From NCBI GenBank assembly GCA_046347625.1, contig JAXMFU010000001.1, forward strand, positions 868,001 through 932,000: a stretch of DNA of 64,000 nt, written 5' to 3'. A program made the translations under genes and the position numbers. The notes beneath the pieces are model-generated. The model saw nothing but the letters and a program-made list of their open reading frames with translations. It was not told the DNA's origin and did no database searches. Below, in pieces: positions 1-7,148 of this stretch. Position 1 is the stretch's first letter. Each line of letters starts with the position of its first letter. Source of the stretch: CAIMUS01 sp046347625 (GTDB lineage Bacteria; Pseudomonadota; Gammaproteobacteria; Competibacterales; Competibacteraceae).

Positions 1-530
1 CGCCGGAACTGCTCCCGCATCATTTCATGATGGTCGTCCAGCAGATAGGCGCCGGTCTGACCGTCCAGCGCACAGACGGCCTTGCCCAGGTCGGCGATAT
101 TGGTGGCGGCAAGTTGCGTGGTACAGAACTGCTGTACCACGCCGCTCTCCAGCAACGTAGCCAGTTTGCCCCGGCTGATGCCGAAATCATCCGGACGGGC
201 GGACAGCCGGCCACGGATGGAATTGATCGCCTCGGCGGTGAATAACAGGGCGAAGCGTTCCTCGAGGGTGGGCGCCGGATAGGAGGCGCCTACCGCCTCG
301 CGCGCTTTGGCGGCGTAATCGAGGGCGAAGCGGGCGGCATTGGCTTCCGCCGTACACATCGCCGCATCATAGGCCACCAGTTGATGTTGATCGATCTTGG
401 CGGATGAAATCTGGCCGTTTTCGGCGGTCCGTTCCTTAAGGCTGGCCAGTACAATATCGACGGTCTTTTGTGCGGCTTCCAGCGCCTGTCCAGCCTGCCG
501 CATAAGTTCCCCTGCCTGATTTTCGGACAT
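1..530 (-). CDS. Acyl-CoA dehydrogenase-like protein, N-terminal part (cut by window edge)
   Basis: The minus-strand frame starts at the ATG complementary to 528-530 and stays open for 176 codons to the window edge, so only the N-terminus is visible. It is helical and Ala-rich, with a DQHQLVAYDAAMCTAEANAA segment and, near the edge, YLLDDHHEMMREQF. The latter resembles the entry into the core of acyl-CoA dehydrogenases that carry an extra N-terminal helical domain, the type that includes methylsuccinyl-CoA dehydrogenase. The FAD- and CoA-binding core lies outside the window, so family membership is from memory and substrate cannot be given. No neighbour on this side helps. Confidence 0.5.
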   Translation of the reverse strand, partial: MSENQAGELMRQAGQALEAAQKTVDIVLASLKERTAENGQISSAKIDQHQLVAYDAAMCTAEANAARFALDYAAKAREAVGASYPAPTLEERFALLFTAEAINSIRGRLSARPDDFGISRGKLATLLESGVVQQFCTTQLAATNIADLGKAVCALDGQTGAYLLDDHHEMMREQFR

Positions 531-919
531 GATGAGCCCCCGTTAAGGTCGCCGTGAGATGGAGTGAAGAAAGGAGTCGAGTAAACCCGTGATAGCGGTA
601 AGTCGTGCTAGGATACAGAACCGCCGGCTGTAAGAACCGCCGGGCATGCCTGTCCCCGGAGATAAGCCATCTCCGTCCCGAAGATTCACCATCAGCCGCT
701 TCGGGACCGAGCCAACTGGCCATGGGTTGTGCTGCAACATCGCTGCTATCCTGTGTTTGATAACATGCTGCATTGCGACATGTCAATCCTGTAGCAGAAT
801 CAATGAATTTGCGAGACTGCGTTGTGTCAACCTGATAAAAGTTTAATTATAAACCTTATAAAGAGTGCCCAACAGCGATTCTTGTCGGTCGGGCTGCGGA
901 ACCCAAGCGGAGTCAGCCG
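531..919. other. Intergenic region without recognisable gene
   Basis: Short open frames exist on both strands but none has a convincing ribosome site or familiar protein. The stretch about 830-862 is AT-rich and may hold promoter elements. Nothing else is supported here. Confidence 0.5.
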
Positions 920-1021
920 ATGAACCCCTCTGTACTCGCTAAACTCGAACAGCTCAGCGCCCGCTCCGGACCCTGGAACCGAAACTGCGGACCTTCAGAT
1001 CGATTGGCGCCGGCAGGATGA
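920..1021 (+). pseudogene. Possible 5' scrap of prfA (peptide chain release factor 1)
   Basis: The frame begins MNPSVLAKLEQLSAR, which looks like the first residues of peptide chain release factor 1 (family starts such as M-K-P-S-I-x-A-K-L-E-x-L-x-x-R). After about 15 codons the similarity stops, and the frame ends at a TGA at 1019-1021. If the reading is right, this is a short copied or left-over 5' end and makes no functional protein. The match is short, so chance resemblance is possible. Confidence 0.35.
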
Positions 1022-1152
1022 ACCCGACAGCCTATCGGCTCGGTGCTGTCAGACATGCTTACCTACAGAACTTGGCTCGTTAGAAAGCTGGGTATGACTT
1101 GGTTTGAACAGGGGCTGGAACGAGGTTTGGAACCGGGGCTGACGGATTCAGA

Positions 1153-1476
1153 TCAGCCAGCCAACTTGGCGCTGGCCAGGCGATTCAGGCTGATACCTTG
1201 TTCCGCTGCTTGCAGCGCTAACGCCCGATGGACTTCAGGGGGAATCCGAACCCGAAATTCTCCACTGTAGTGTTTTTCCGCCAACGGCTCAGGAAGAGTC
1301 TCCCCAGCCATTTGCATATCCGCCACCGCCTCGGAAACCACCTGCCGAATGCCAAGGAATGCCGCCTCCGGTGTGGCGGCCAGCCAGGACAGAGAAGGAA
1401 ACTCCACGCATAAACCGACATGCTCACCGTCTTCCGGTGACCAAGTAACGCGATAGGTATAATGATCAGGGTTCAT
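1153..1476 (-). CDS. hicB: HicB-family antitoxin
   Basis: A 107-residue protein starting MNPDHYTYRVTW. The N-terminal half is the degenerate RNase H-like HicB fold, with the typical pattern of charged strand, EHVGLCVEFPSL, and an AAxGIRQVV helix. The C-terminal third (FRVRIPPEVHRALALQAAEQ) is an Arc/MetJ-type ribbon-helix-helix DNA-binding segment. It should neutralise the HicA RNase encoded just upstream and repress the pair. The ATG at 1476 was chosen because it places the start 11 bp inside hicA, a usual coupled arrangement, and the longer frame adds only unlikely residues. The C-terminal coding end has a decayed second copy near 7031-7092. Confidence 0.85.
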   Translation of the reverse strand: MNPDHYTYRVTWSPEDGEHVGLCVEFPSLSWLAATPEAAFLGIRQVVSEAVADMQMAGETLPEPLAEKHYSGEFRVRIPPEVHRALALQAAEQGISLNRLASAKLAG

Positions 1477-1723
1477 GGTGCATGCTCTCCAGCTTATCGA
1501 TAGCCAGCAACACTTGGCGGACTTGATAGGCTTTCGCCTTACCTTTGTCATTCTGGATATTTATCCGTGGATCACCCGCCCACGGGGTTTTGAAAATGGC
1601 ATGGCTACCGCCCGACTGGCGCGGCTTTCCAAAATACGCCTCGCAGAGATTCAGCAGATCATTGAACCGTACGTTGGCCGGTTCACGTCGCATCTGGTCG
1701 AGAATCTTCTTGTGAGAGGTCAT
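1466..1723 (-). CDS. hicA: HicA-family mRNA interferase toxin
   Basis: An 85-residue protein in the HicA (YcfA-like) family, a small double-stranded-RNA-binding-like fold that cleaves mRNA. The motif SGGSHAIFKTPW holds the glycine loop and catalytic His. The C-terminal KAKAYQVRQVL is the usual second RNA-binding strand-helix. The gene leads the pair and overlaps hicB by 11 bp, as expected for a type II toxin-antitoxin operon with the toxin first. The length is slightly above the 60-80 residues usual for the family. Part of this gene is also found as a remnant at 7093-7131. Confidence 0.87.
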   Translation of the reverse strand: MTSHKKILDQMRREPANVRFNDLLNLCEAYFGKPRQSGGSHAIFKTPWAGDPRINIQNDKGKAKAYQVRQVLLAIDKLESMHHEP

Positions 1724-1775
1724 ATTAATAATGGTATCATTAATGGCACCACTACTTCAAGAATAGCCAGATTAG

Positions 1776-1826
1776 TAGTTGTAGGTCGGGCACAGGACGT
1801 GCCCGACAGCCGACCCCGCAGGACTC
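1776..1826. repeat. Dispersed palindromic repeat, family A, copy 1
   Basis: Contains the near-perfect palindrome TCGGGCACAGGACGTGCCCG followed by A-CAGCC-ACCCCGCAGGACTC. A second copy lies at 5061-5110 with the same preceding TAGTTGTAGG. Both are intergenic. The hairpin could act as a terminator or REP-type element. Confidence 0.8.
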
Positions 1827-1884
1827 GATGATCTCCAGTTCAAACGACGTTTGTCGGGCTACTGTTCTGATTGGAGGATTCACC

Positions 1885-2142
1885 ATGAGAAGCTTACAGT
1901 TACGTGCGCATGTGGATGCGAAAGGTACTCTGCTGTTGACTCTGCCACCGGATTTGGCGAGCCAGGAAGTGGATTTGGTGGTGGTGTTCGAACCGGTTAC
2001 CGGCGTGAATGCGACGGCCTCATCGGTGGAGGCCGGCGGCTGGCCGCCGGGCCTGTTTGAACGCACCGCCGGCGCTTGGCAGGGCGAACCGCTGACGCGT
2101 GAACCCGAGGGTAAATACGAAGAGAGAGCGCCCCTGGAATGA
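1885..2142 (+). CDS. Antitoxin partner of downstream VapC (VapB-like)
   Basis: An 85-residue protein. The first 40 residues (LRAHVDAKGTLLLTLPPDLA) form a short beta-rich DNA-binding-like segment as in AbrB/DUF2281-type antitoxins. The remainder is low-complexity, acidic and probably disordered, suited to wrapping the toxin. The ATG at 1885 follows a GGAGG box 7-8 bases upstream. The stop overlaps the next start (ATGA), which couples it to the PIN-domain toxin. The family name is uncertain; the role as antitoxin rests mainly on position. Confidence 0.7.
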   Translation: MRSLQLRAHVDAKGTLLLTLPPDLASQEVDLVVVFEPVTGVNATASSVEAGGWPPGLFERTAGAWQGEPLTREPEGKYEERAPLE

Positions 2143-2543
2143 TCTATTTGCCGGATACCAATGCCTGGATCGCGTATTTGAATCCAGGGAACTCGCCGGT
2201 GAAAGCCCGGTTTCGGGCGCACCCGCCGGCAAATGTTGCCTTCTGTTCTATGGTAAAGGCGGAATTGTTCTACGGCGCCTACCACAGTTCCCAGTGGGAA
2301 GATAATCTACGACTGCTGGCCACTTTATTTCCACAGTTCAAGAGTGTGCCGTTCGACGATGTGGCCGCCGAAACCTATGGGCGCCTTCGCGCCGACCTGG
2401 CTGCGCGAGGTACGCCGATTGGTCCCAATGATCTCATGATTGCTGCCATTGCTCTGGTAAATCAACTTATTCTCGTGACTCACAATACGCGCGAGTTTGC
2501 TCGTGGGGCAGGGTTGCAATTGGAGGATTGGGCATCAACTTAA
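2139..2543 (+). CDS. vapC: VapC-family PIN-domain ribonuclease toxin
   Basis: A 134-residue PIN domain, a Mg2+-dependent endoribonuclease expected to cleave tRNA or rRNA. The acidic active-site residues are visible: D6 in YLPDTNAW, E in MVKAELFYG near residue 42, and D97 in GPNDLMIAA. The C-terminal VTHNTREFARGAGLQLEDW is the standard VapC ending. It overlaps the antitoxin by 4 bp. The length is normal and the gene looks intact. Confidence 0.9.
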   Translation: MIYLPDTNAWIAYLNPGNSPVKARFRAHPPANVAFCSMVKAELFYGAYHSSQWEDNLRLLATLFPQFKSVPFDDVAAETYGRLRADLAARGTPIGPNDLMIAAIALVNQLILVTHNTREFARGAGLQLEDWAST

Positions 2544-2593
2544 TATCTCGTCGTCGCTGCGTTCATCGAGAGTAGGCAGCAGGGGGCCGTGGG

Positions 2594-2635
2594 GCCGTAG
2601 GGCGTAATACGCTGCGCTATTGCGCTCTACAGACT
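2594..2635. repeat. Dispersed repeat, family F (GGGCGTAATACGCTGCGCTATTG)
   Basis: A short element of the type GTAGGGCGYAATA-CGCTGCG-CTATTGCGC lies in the 278-bp gap after vapC. A longer relative lies at 17405-17502. The rest of the gap is AT-rich near 2680-2790 and probably contains the promoter of the PEP-CTERM gene, but no clear -35/-10 pair could be fixed. Confidence 0.55.
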
Positions 2636-2821
2636 GACTTGGTGGGAATGGTGGGCTATGCTCATCCTACGCGACAGTAACAAAAATTTAGTTTTAAATA
2701 ATCAAGCCCTTAGATTTATACTACTTTCTCTTGGAGGCCGCCTGTCCGCCCCTAAGAAGTTTGTTTTCTCCGGTTGAAGAATTTTCAATCTGTATAAACC
2801 CATGAGGGAGGTCTATTCATA

Positions 2822-3559
2822 ATGCAAAAACACCGTCTTTCTGTAACCCTGGCCGCCCTGCTGCTGACCGTCTACTCGATCCAGAGTCAGGCAGGGTTGA
2901 CCTTTACCGACAAAACTAACTTTCTGGCTGCCCTGCCCGGACCAGCGGGGGTGCTCAATTTTGACAGCCTGGCCGGGGGATTGATCCTCTCGAACACGAC
3001 CCAAGCGGTGACCGGCGGGCCGGGCACGGGGATCACTTTCCCTGCTTCTGTTACGGATTGGCAGAACCTTACCCACCAGTTGCAGGTGGTGGCGAATGTC
3101 GGTAACAACAACCCCACCACCTCCAACCCCAACTCGCTGGGCACCGACGATGCAGGTAATTACCATACGATCGTCGGTGGCACGGTCATCAATTTGGGCC
3201 TGACCAGTCCGGTCAACGCCCTCGGGCTGTCCTTCATTACCCCCGATACGATGTACGATGATGACATTCTTCTGGTGGCGGGTGGAGATACCGCCTCGCT
3301 GGATGCCGGTGTCCGAACCTTGGTCGGGAACTTTAACGGGTCTGCCTACTACGCCTACTTCCTCGGCGTCATTGAAACCACCGGCTTCAGTTCGGCCAGT
3401 ATTCAATACGGCCCCAACGTTTCCGGCGGTCCCTTTCTCTACAACGCCGACGACATCACCGTGGCCGTCACCGCCACCGGTGTTCCTGAACCGAGCACGC
3501 TGGTGCTACTGTTTGGCGGTGTGCCGGCGTGGCTGCTCCGGCGAAGCCGGCGGACCTGA
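2822..3559 (+). CDS. PEP-CTERM sorting-domain protein
   Basis: A 245-residue secreted protein. Residues 1-24 are a signal peptide (KHRLSVTLAALLLTVYSIQSQA). The middle is a beta-rich, Asn/Thr/Gly-rich domain of no recognised family. The C-terminus is a textbook PEP-CTERM tag: VPEPST, a hydrophobic stretch (LVLLFGGVPAWLL), then RRSRR. Such proteins are processed by exosortase (EpsH/XrtA) and are linked to exopolysaccharide or floc formation. The start follows a GGGAGG box. Exosortase itself is not in this window. The adjacent Lcl-type proteins are also exported, so this may be a small surface-protein cluster. Confidence 0.88.
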   Translation: MQKHRLSVTLAALLLTVYSIQSQAGLTFTDKTNFLAALPGPAGVLNFDSLAGGLILSNTTQAVTGGPGTGITFPASVTDWQNLTHQLQVVANVGNNNPTTSNPNSLGTDDAGNYHTIVGGTVINLGLTSPVNALGLSFITPDTMYDDDILLVAGGDTASLDAGVRTLVGNFNGSAYYAYFLGVIETTGFSSASIQYGPNVSGGPFLYNADDITVAVTATGVPEPSTLVLLFGGVPAWLLRRSRRT

Positions 3560-3616
3560 ACCGTGCAACACCTGCCTGTAATCCCTTGACCCCAACTGAC
3601 TATTGAGGAGTTTTCC

Positions 3617-4336
3617 ATGAATACTCGCCCTCGTTTCATCACAGCTCTCGTTGCTGCCGGCGCCTTGTTCATTGGCAGCAGTACGGTAGCCCAACAGCGT
3701 CCTACCCTGCAAAGCCTGCAAGATCAGGTCAACAACACCTACACCAAGCAACAAGTGGATGACATAGTGGCGAAGATCGTGCCGGCGGCGGTGCCGCGGA
3801 CGGGGCAGACTCTTTGCTATGACGCATCCGGCAACCAGATCAATTGTCCGGGCACTGGCCAGGACGGCGACAAGCTGGCCGGGGTAGCGCCACCCGTGCC
3901 GCGCTTTGTGGATAATGGCAACGGCACCGTCACGGATAAGCTGACCGGCCTGATCTGGCTGAAGAATGCGAATTGCTTTGGTCAGCGAAATTGGCGGACA
4001 GCGTTGAATGATGCCAACACTCTGAAGGGAGATAACACACAATGCGGCCTGACGGATGGCTCTACAGCCGGTCAATGGCGTCTGCCCAATGTAAAAGAGC
4101 TGCAAAGCCTGATTAACTTCGGATTTTCTAATCCTGCCTTGAGCAATGCGGTTGGGGATGCCAAGTGGACACAGGGTAATGCGTTCTCTGGCGTGCAGTC
4201 GTCGAACTACTGGTCGTCGTCCAGCCTCGTAGGCAACCCGGACTACGCCTGGCTCGTCAGCCTCTTCACCGGCAGCGTCGGCGGCAGCGGCAAGTCCAAC
4301 ACCGACTACGTATGGCCGGTGCGAGGCGGACAGTAG
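3617..4336 (+). CDS. Secreted Lcl/DUF1566 C-type-lectin-fold protein A, with DGR-like variable C-terminus
   Basis: A 239-residue exported protein: signal peptide 1-25, a short helical segment TLQSLQDQVNNTYTKQQVDD like those in phage fibres, a linker, then a DUF1566 (Lcl C-terminal) domain starting FVDNGNGTVTDKLTGLIWLK at about residue 97. Cys residues flank the domain. The last 43 codons (YWSSSS to VWPVRGGQ) line up without gaps with the next gene but are changed at many NNC codons. A strong GAGGAG box precedes the ATG. The domain fold is commonly used for ligand display and is a known DGR target type. It is probably surface exposed; the ligand is unknown. Confidence 0.88.
   Translation: MNTRPRFITALVAAGALFIGSSTVAQQRPTLQSLQDQVNNTYTKQQVDDIVAKIVPAAVPRTGQTLCYDASGNQINCPGTGQDGDKLAGVAPPVPRFVDNGNGTVTDKLTGLIWLKNANCFGQRNWRTALNDANTLKGDNTQCGLTDGSTAGQWRLPNVKELQSLINFGFSNPALSNAVGDAKWTQGNAFSGVQSSNYWSSSSLVGNPDYAWLVSLFTGSVGGSGKSNTDYVWPVRGGQ
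4199..4336 (+). other. Putative DGR variable region VR-A
   Basis: The 3' end of protein A. It opens with TACTGGTCGTCGTCCAGC and closes with TGGCCGGTGCGAGGCGGACA plus GTAG, both shared exactly with VR-B. Between them 18 of the codons differ, almost always at positions 1 and 2 with C kept at position 3. That is the mark of adenine-directed mutagenesis of AAC-rich template codons. No template repeat or reverse transcriptase was found within the window. Confidence 0.65.
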
Positions 4337-4366
4337 CTGCTTGGGTGCCTGAGAGGAGGTTATCTC

Positions 4367-4963
4367 ATGAAACGTAAGTATGGTTTATTCGCACTGGGCG
4401 CCAGTGTGGTGCTGCCAGGCGTCAGTCTGGCCGACACCACGCCCATCACCTTGCAAAGTTTGCAAGACCAACTCAACGACCGCTACACTAAGGCGGAAAT
4501 TGACGCCAAGTTCTGCGTGCAGGCCAAGCTCAAGCGGTATTGCGACAACGGCGATGGTACGGTGACGGATACCCGCACCAATCTGGTGTGGCTGAAGAAT
4601 GCCAATTGCTATGGTGATCAAAACTGGCAAACAGCCATGAATAGTGCGGCGGTTCTGGCCAATGGAACCTGTAACCTGACGGATGGTTCCCAAGCAGGCT
4701 ACTGGCGATTGCCGTTGATTGGTGAGTGGCAGGCGATGGTGGATCAACGGTTTGTTGCTCCTGCCCTGAGCAACGCCGCGGGTACGGGTCAATGGACCGA
4801 GGGTGATGCGTTCTCTGGCGTGCAGTTGCCGGACTACTGGTCGTCGTCCAGCGTCGTGGACTCCCCGAACCTCGCCTGGGGCGTCAGCCTCTACACCGGC
4901 TTCGACACCGCCGGCGGCAAGACCGACACCAGCACTGTGTGGCCGGTGCGAGGCGGACAGTAG
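4367..4963 (+). CDS. Secreted Lcl/DUF1566 C-type-lectin-fold protein B, with DGR-like variable C-terminus
   Basis: A 198-residue paralogue of the preceding gene, 30 bp downstream and probably co-transcribed. Signal peptide 1-22, the same TLQSLQDQLNDRYTKAEIDA helix, then a DUF1566 domain from about residue 61 (DNGDGTVTDTRTNLVWLKN). The central linker of protein A is missing. The ATG follows an AGGAGG box. Upstream of the variable block the two genes differ at many synonymous sites, so the duplication is old. The shared ends of the variable block are nonetheless identical, which suggests recent copying from one template. Ligand unknown. Confidence 0.88.
   Translation: MKRKYGLFALGASVVLPGVSLADTTPITLQSLQDQLNDRYTKAEIDAKFCVQAKLKRYCDNGDGTVTDTRTNLVWLKNANCYGDQNWQTAMNSAAVLANGTCNLTDGSQAGYWRLPLIGEWQAMVDQRFVAPALSNAAGTGQWTEGDAFSGVQLPDYWSSSSVVDSPNLAWGVSLYTGFDTAGGKTDTSTVWPVRGGQ
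4826..4963 (+). other. Putative DGR variable region VR-B
   Basis: Partner of VR-A. Counting from the shared TACTGG (4835) to the stop gives exactly 43 codons in both genes. Against VR-A there are 26 base differences; 3 fall at third codon positions and 18 have A in one of the two copies. The terminal 24 nt are identical and would be the expected place for the initiation-of-mutagenic-homing element. Confidence 0.65.
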
Positions 4964-5060
4964 CGGCTTAGGTGCTTGGAGGCTTCGGATCCTTTGGGGG
5001 GTGCAGAGGGGGACTCCCCCCTGCCGTGTTTTTTTGTGGTTTTTTAGGTACTTGTCCGAG

Positions 5061-5110
5061 TAGTTGTAGGTCGGGCACAGGACGTGCCCGACAGCCTAAC
5101 CCGCAGGACT
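5061..5110. repeat. Dispersed palindromic repeat, family A, copy 2
   Basis: Same sequence as 1776-1826: TAGTTGTAGG then the palindrome TCGGGCACAGGACGTGCCCG then A-CAGCCTAACCCGCAGGACTC. Upstream, at about 5008-5029, lies a separate GC hairpin (GGGGGACTCCCCC) followed by T-runs that may terminate the Lcl operon. Confidence 0.8.
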
Positions 5111-5283
5111 CCGCGCTCTACCGCTCCAAGAGTACACAGCTTTGAACCCGTGTAACCCGCGTAAGGCGGAACCATGGACGGGTTTCGCCAGATGGGGAAG
5201 TGGCTATAATCTGGGATAGTTTCGCTGGTGTATAGTCCTGTTGGACATCCCTTCCCCGAAAACAACAGCTATAGTTACAATGT

Positions 5284-5637
5284 ATGTCCCAGTCATTGCT
5301 GAGAATCAGGCAACCGGCGGCTGATCAGTCGCATGCCTTACACCGGGGACGCATTCAGGCGCAAGGCGCCGGTTACGAGGATTCCGAGACGTGGAGTCAA
5401 CCCAACCCCCTCAGCAGCACGGATGGCATTGCCATGCTGGACCAACTGGTGGCAAGAATGCCCCAGCGTGTTTACCAAGCCCGCCGCACCGCCGTCCAAA
5501 AAGCTCAGACCTGGATATTACGGGTAGCACAAGCCGGCGGTGCGGATGCTCCGGTTAGCAAAACATTCCTCGAACCTGGATCGAAGGATGAAAGGATCGA
5601 CATTGAAATTATCGCCGGTTCGGCATTTGTACCCTGA
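5284..5637 (+). CDS. Hypothetical protein, doubtful
   Basis: A 117-residue open frame ending 20 bp before the next gene. It has no recognised domain and no clear ribosome site before the ATG. The middle (AMLDQLVARMPQRVYQARRTAVQKAQTW) is amphipathic helical. A competing frame on the same strand is also open. It may be a degraded gene or chance. Confidence 0.25.
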   Translation: MSQSLLRIRQPAADQSHALHRGRIQAQGAGYEDSETWSQPNPLSSTDGIAMLDQLVARMPQRVYQARRTAVQKAQTWILRVAQAGGADAPVSKTFLEPGSKDERIDIEIIAGSAFVP

Positions 5638-5657
5638 TACTGGAGGTCCTACCGCTC

Positions 5658-5885
5658 ATGTTAAATCACTCTGCGGGTGACAAAAGACGGCGTCAAGAGA
5701 CTTATGAGCTTTGGCAATCGGAAGACGGCGAATATGACTTTTTCCTTCAGACGAATGTCAAAGCACGCCAGCTCTTGCCCCCGAAAGCCCGCCTTCTCTG
5801 CATGATCGAGGCCCTGTCGTGGGAAGAAGCGCAGCGCAAAAAACATGAATTTTTAGGGTGGGAGCCTTATAGACCAGCCAAGTAG
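5658..5885 (+). CDS. Small hypothetical protein
   Basis: A 75-residue acidic/basic soluble protein with no recognised family, preceded by a GGAGG box 12 bases before the ATG. It contains QTNVKARQLLPPKARLLCMI and a C-terminal SWEEAQRKKHEFLGWEPYRPAK. The translation signal and composition make it more credible than the frame before it. Its surroundings (toxin-antitoxin genes and repeats) suggest accessory origin, and no function can be given. Confidence 0.5.
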   Translation: MLNHSAGDKRRRQETYELWQSEDGEYDFFLQTNVKARQLLPPKARLLCMIEALSWEEAQRKKHEFLGWEPYRPAK

Positions 5886-5887
5886 TA

Positions 5888-5961
5888 ATAGGGTGGGCAG
5901 CTTGCCTGCCCACGCGGGTTGTCCGGGTAGAGACTCAGGTGGGCAGACAAGCTGACCACCC
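5888..5961. repeat. Dispersed repeat, family D (GGTGGGCAGCTTGYCTGCCCAC), copy 1
   Basis: Two facing arms, AGGGTGGGCAGCTTGCCTGC and AGGTGGGCAGACAAGCTGACC, separated by about 25 bp form a long hairpin. Related copies lie at 6944-7016 and 45688-45762. Confidence 0.75.
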
Positions 5962-6079
5962 GGCTCGTCCTATTGACCCCGGTCGGCTAAATGGTGGCTC
6001 CATCCCCGTGCGTAAAAAAAGATTGACGGCGCTCTATCCTGGCATAATATGACTATATGGTCATAATTTGAGGTCGATA

Positions 6080-6310
6080 ATGCGCACAGTCCAAATCGTC
6101 GAAGCCAAAGCCAAGTTCTCCGCACTCATCGTCGCTGTCGAGGCGGGGGAGGAAATTGCCATTACCCGCCATGGCCGGGTAGTGGCGCGCATCGTGCCGG
6201 ACACCCCACGCATGGCTGCGGACGTCTTCCGGCCCTTCTGGGAGGACACCGATATCGATCTGGAAGCTCCGCCGGACATGCCATCCGAACCCACGCCGGA
6301 ACTGGATTGA
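6080..6310 (+). CDS. vapB: Phd/YefM-type antitoxin (VapB partner)
   Basis: A 76-residue protein with the Phd/YefM pattern: MRTVQIVEAKAKFSALI, then AGEEIAITRHGRVVARIVP. These are the strand-helix-strand of the DNA-binding dimer. The acidic, Pro-rich C-terminus (EDTDIDLEAPPDMPSEP) is the toxin-binding tail. The ATG at 6080 sits after GAGG; the in-frame ATG four codons upstream has no ribosome site. The next gene starts 1 bp after the stop. Upstream TATGACTATATGGTCATA is palindromic and could be the autorepressor operator. Confidence 0.88.
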   Translation: MRTVQIVEAKAKFSALIVAVEAGEEIAITRHGRVVARIVPDTPRMAADVFRPFWEDTDIDLEAPPDMPSEPTPELD

Positions 6311-6311
6311 C

Positions 6312-6713
6312 ATGCGCTACCTGCTGGACACCAACATCCTCATCGCCGGTTTGAAAGGCGCTCCGGGAGTCCGTCAAAAACTGGAAGTTCTCCCCAGTAC
6401 TGACCTGGTGCTTTCCCCCATCGTGCTCGGTGAACTGGAGGTCGGCGCCGGAAAAAGCGCTCACCCGGCAAAAAACCACGCTCGTCTTGCTGCCCTCATC
6501 CAAGGCTTACCCGTCGAAGCTTTGGATGCCAATACCAGCCATCACTACGGGCGCATCCGCGCCGAACTGGAATGCAAGGGCACTCCCATCGGCAACAACG
6601 ATCTCTGGATCGCGGCTCATGCGCTGGCCCTGGAAGCCACGGTCGTGACCGACAATGAAAGGGCATTCTCCAGAGTCTCGGGATTAACGGTGGAGAATTG
6701 GCTGAGATGGTAG
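6312..6713 (+). CDS. vapC: VapC-family PIN-domain ribonuclease toxin
   Basis: A 133-residue PIN domain. Active-site acids are visible: D6 (YLLDTNILIAG), E41 (IVLGELEVGAG) and D97 (IGNNDLWIAAHAL), followed by VVTDNERAF near residue 115. The predicted role is a Mg2+-dependent endoribonuclease held in check by the Phd-type protein upstream. The gene is full length and intact. It is clearly different from the vapC at 2139, so the two pairs were acquired separately. Confidence 0.92.
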   Translation: MRYLLDTNILIAGLKGAPGVRQKLEVLPSTDLVLSPIVLGELEVGAGKSAHPAKNHARLAALIQGLPVEALDANTSHHYGRIRAELECKGTPIGNNDLWIAAHALALEATVVTDNERAFSRVSGLTVENWLRW

Positions 6714-6860
6714 GGGTAAAGGCGGCGATTTGAATCCTCAATTTGGCCAGCAGCAGATCGAGGTCTTGGGTATATATTTGTCTACAAGGATGATAGGGTT
6801 TTATAAAGCACGTTGTCAAAAGAACCCCTGGGACAGGGTGTGATTCAAAGTGATGCATCA

Positions 6861-7016
6861 GGGTAGGGTGGGCATGGCCCACGTTTTCCTTCGAACCCTG
6901 GGTCGCAGGGTGGGCCGTGCCCCATAGGCGGCAGTTTAAGAGGGAGGGTGGGCAGCTTGTCTGCCCACGCTGCCCCGGATGCAGGATGGGTGGGCAGACC
7001 AGCTGCCCACCCTACA
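6861..7016. repeat. Repeat cluster, family D and a variant
   Basis: 6861-6926 carries GGTGGGCATGGCCCACG and GGGTGGGCCGTGCCC arms; 6944-7016 carries GGGTGGGCAGCTTGTCTGCC and its mirror AGACCAGCTGCCCACCC. Each forms a hairpin. They lie between vapC and the hicBA remnant. Confidence 0.75.
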
Positions 7017-7030
7017 AAACTGTGCGGATT

Positions 7031-7131
7031 GGCTGACTGATCCAGATCAGCCAGCCAACTTGGCACCGGCCAGGCGATTCAGGCTGGCACCTTGCCCTTG
7101 TCATTCTGGATGTTTATCCGTGGATCACCAT
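7031..7131 (-). pseudogene. Remnant of a second hicBA locus, internally deleted
   Basis: Bases about 7035-7092 match the 3' end of hicB at 1140-1202 (shared CAGATCAGCCAGCCAACTTG). Bases 7093-7131 match the inside of hicA near 1533-1575 (TTGTCATTCTGGAT-TTTATCCGTGGATCAC). The joint removes about 340 bp, including the start of hicB and the end of hicA. No functional protein can result. It ends just before the stop codon of the PRPP synthetase gene. Confidence 0.75.
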
Positions 7132-7148
7132 CTTGCTGGGGCGGATAC

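Noticed and set aside
436..786. Minus-strand open frame of 116 codons upstream of the acyl-CoA dehydrogenase-like gene
   Set aside because: It overlaps the start of that gene in another frame, has no ribosome site and no family likeness.
1043..1270. Plus-strand open frame over the end of hicB
   Set aside because: It is antisense to hicB and continues through decayed DNA; no protein pattern is visible.
3793..4336. A reverse transcriptase, accessory protein or template repeat of a DGR close to the Lcl genes
   Set aside because: Searched by eye on both strands from 2.5 to 8 kb for YxDD-type motifs and for AAC-rich copies of the shared ends; none found.
5044..5265. Minus-strand frame of 73 codons near the family A repeat
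   Set aside because: Its C-terminal part is a translation of the palindrome, so it is repeat-derived.
5888..7016. CRISPR array made of the repeated GTGGGCAGCTTGTCTGCCCAC units
   Set aside because: Units are few, irregularly spaced, and are intergenic hairpins seen elsewhere; no cas genes.
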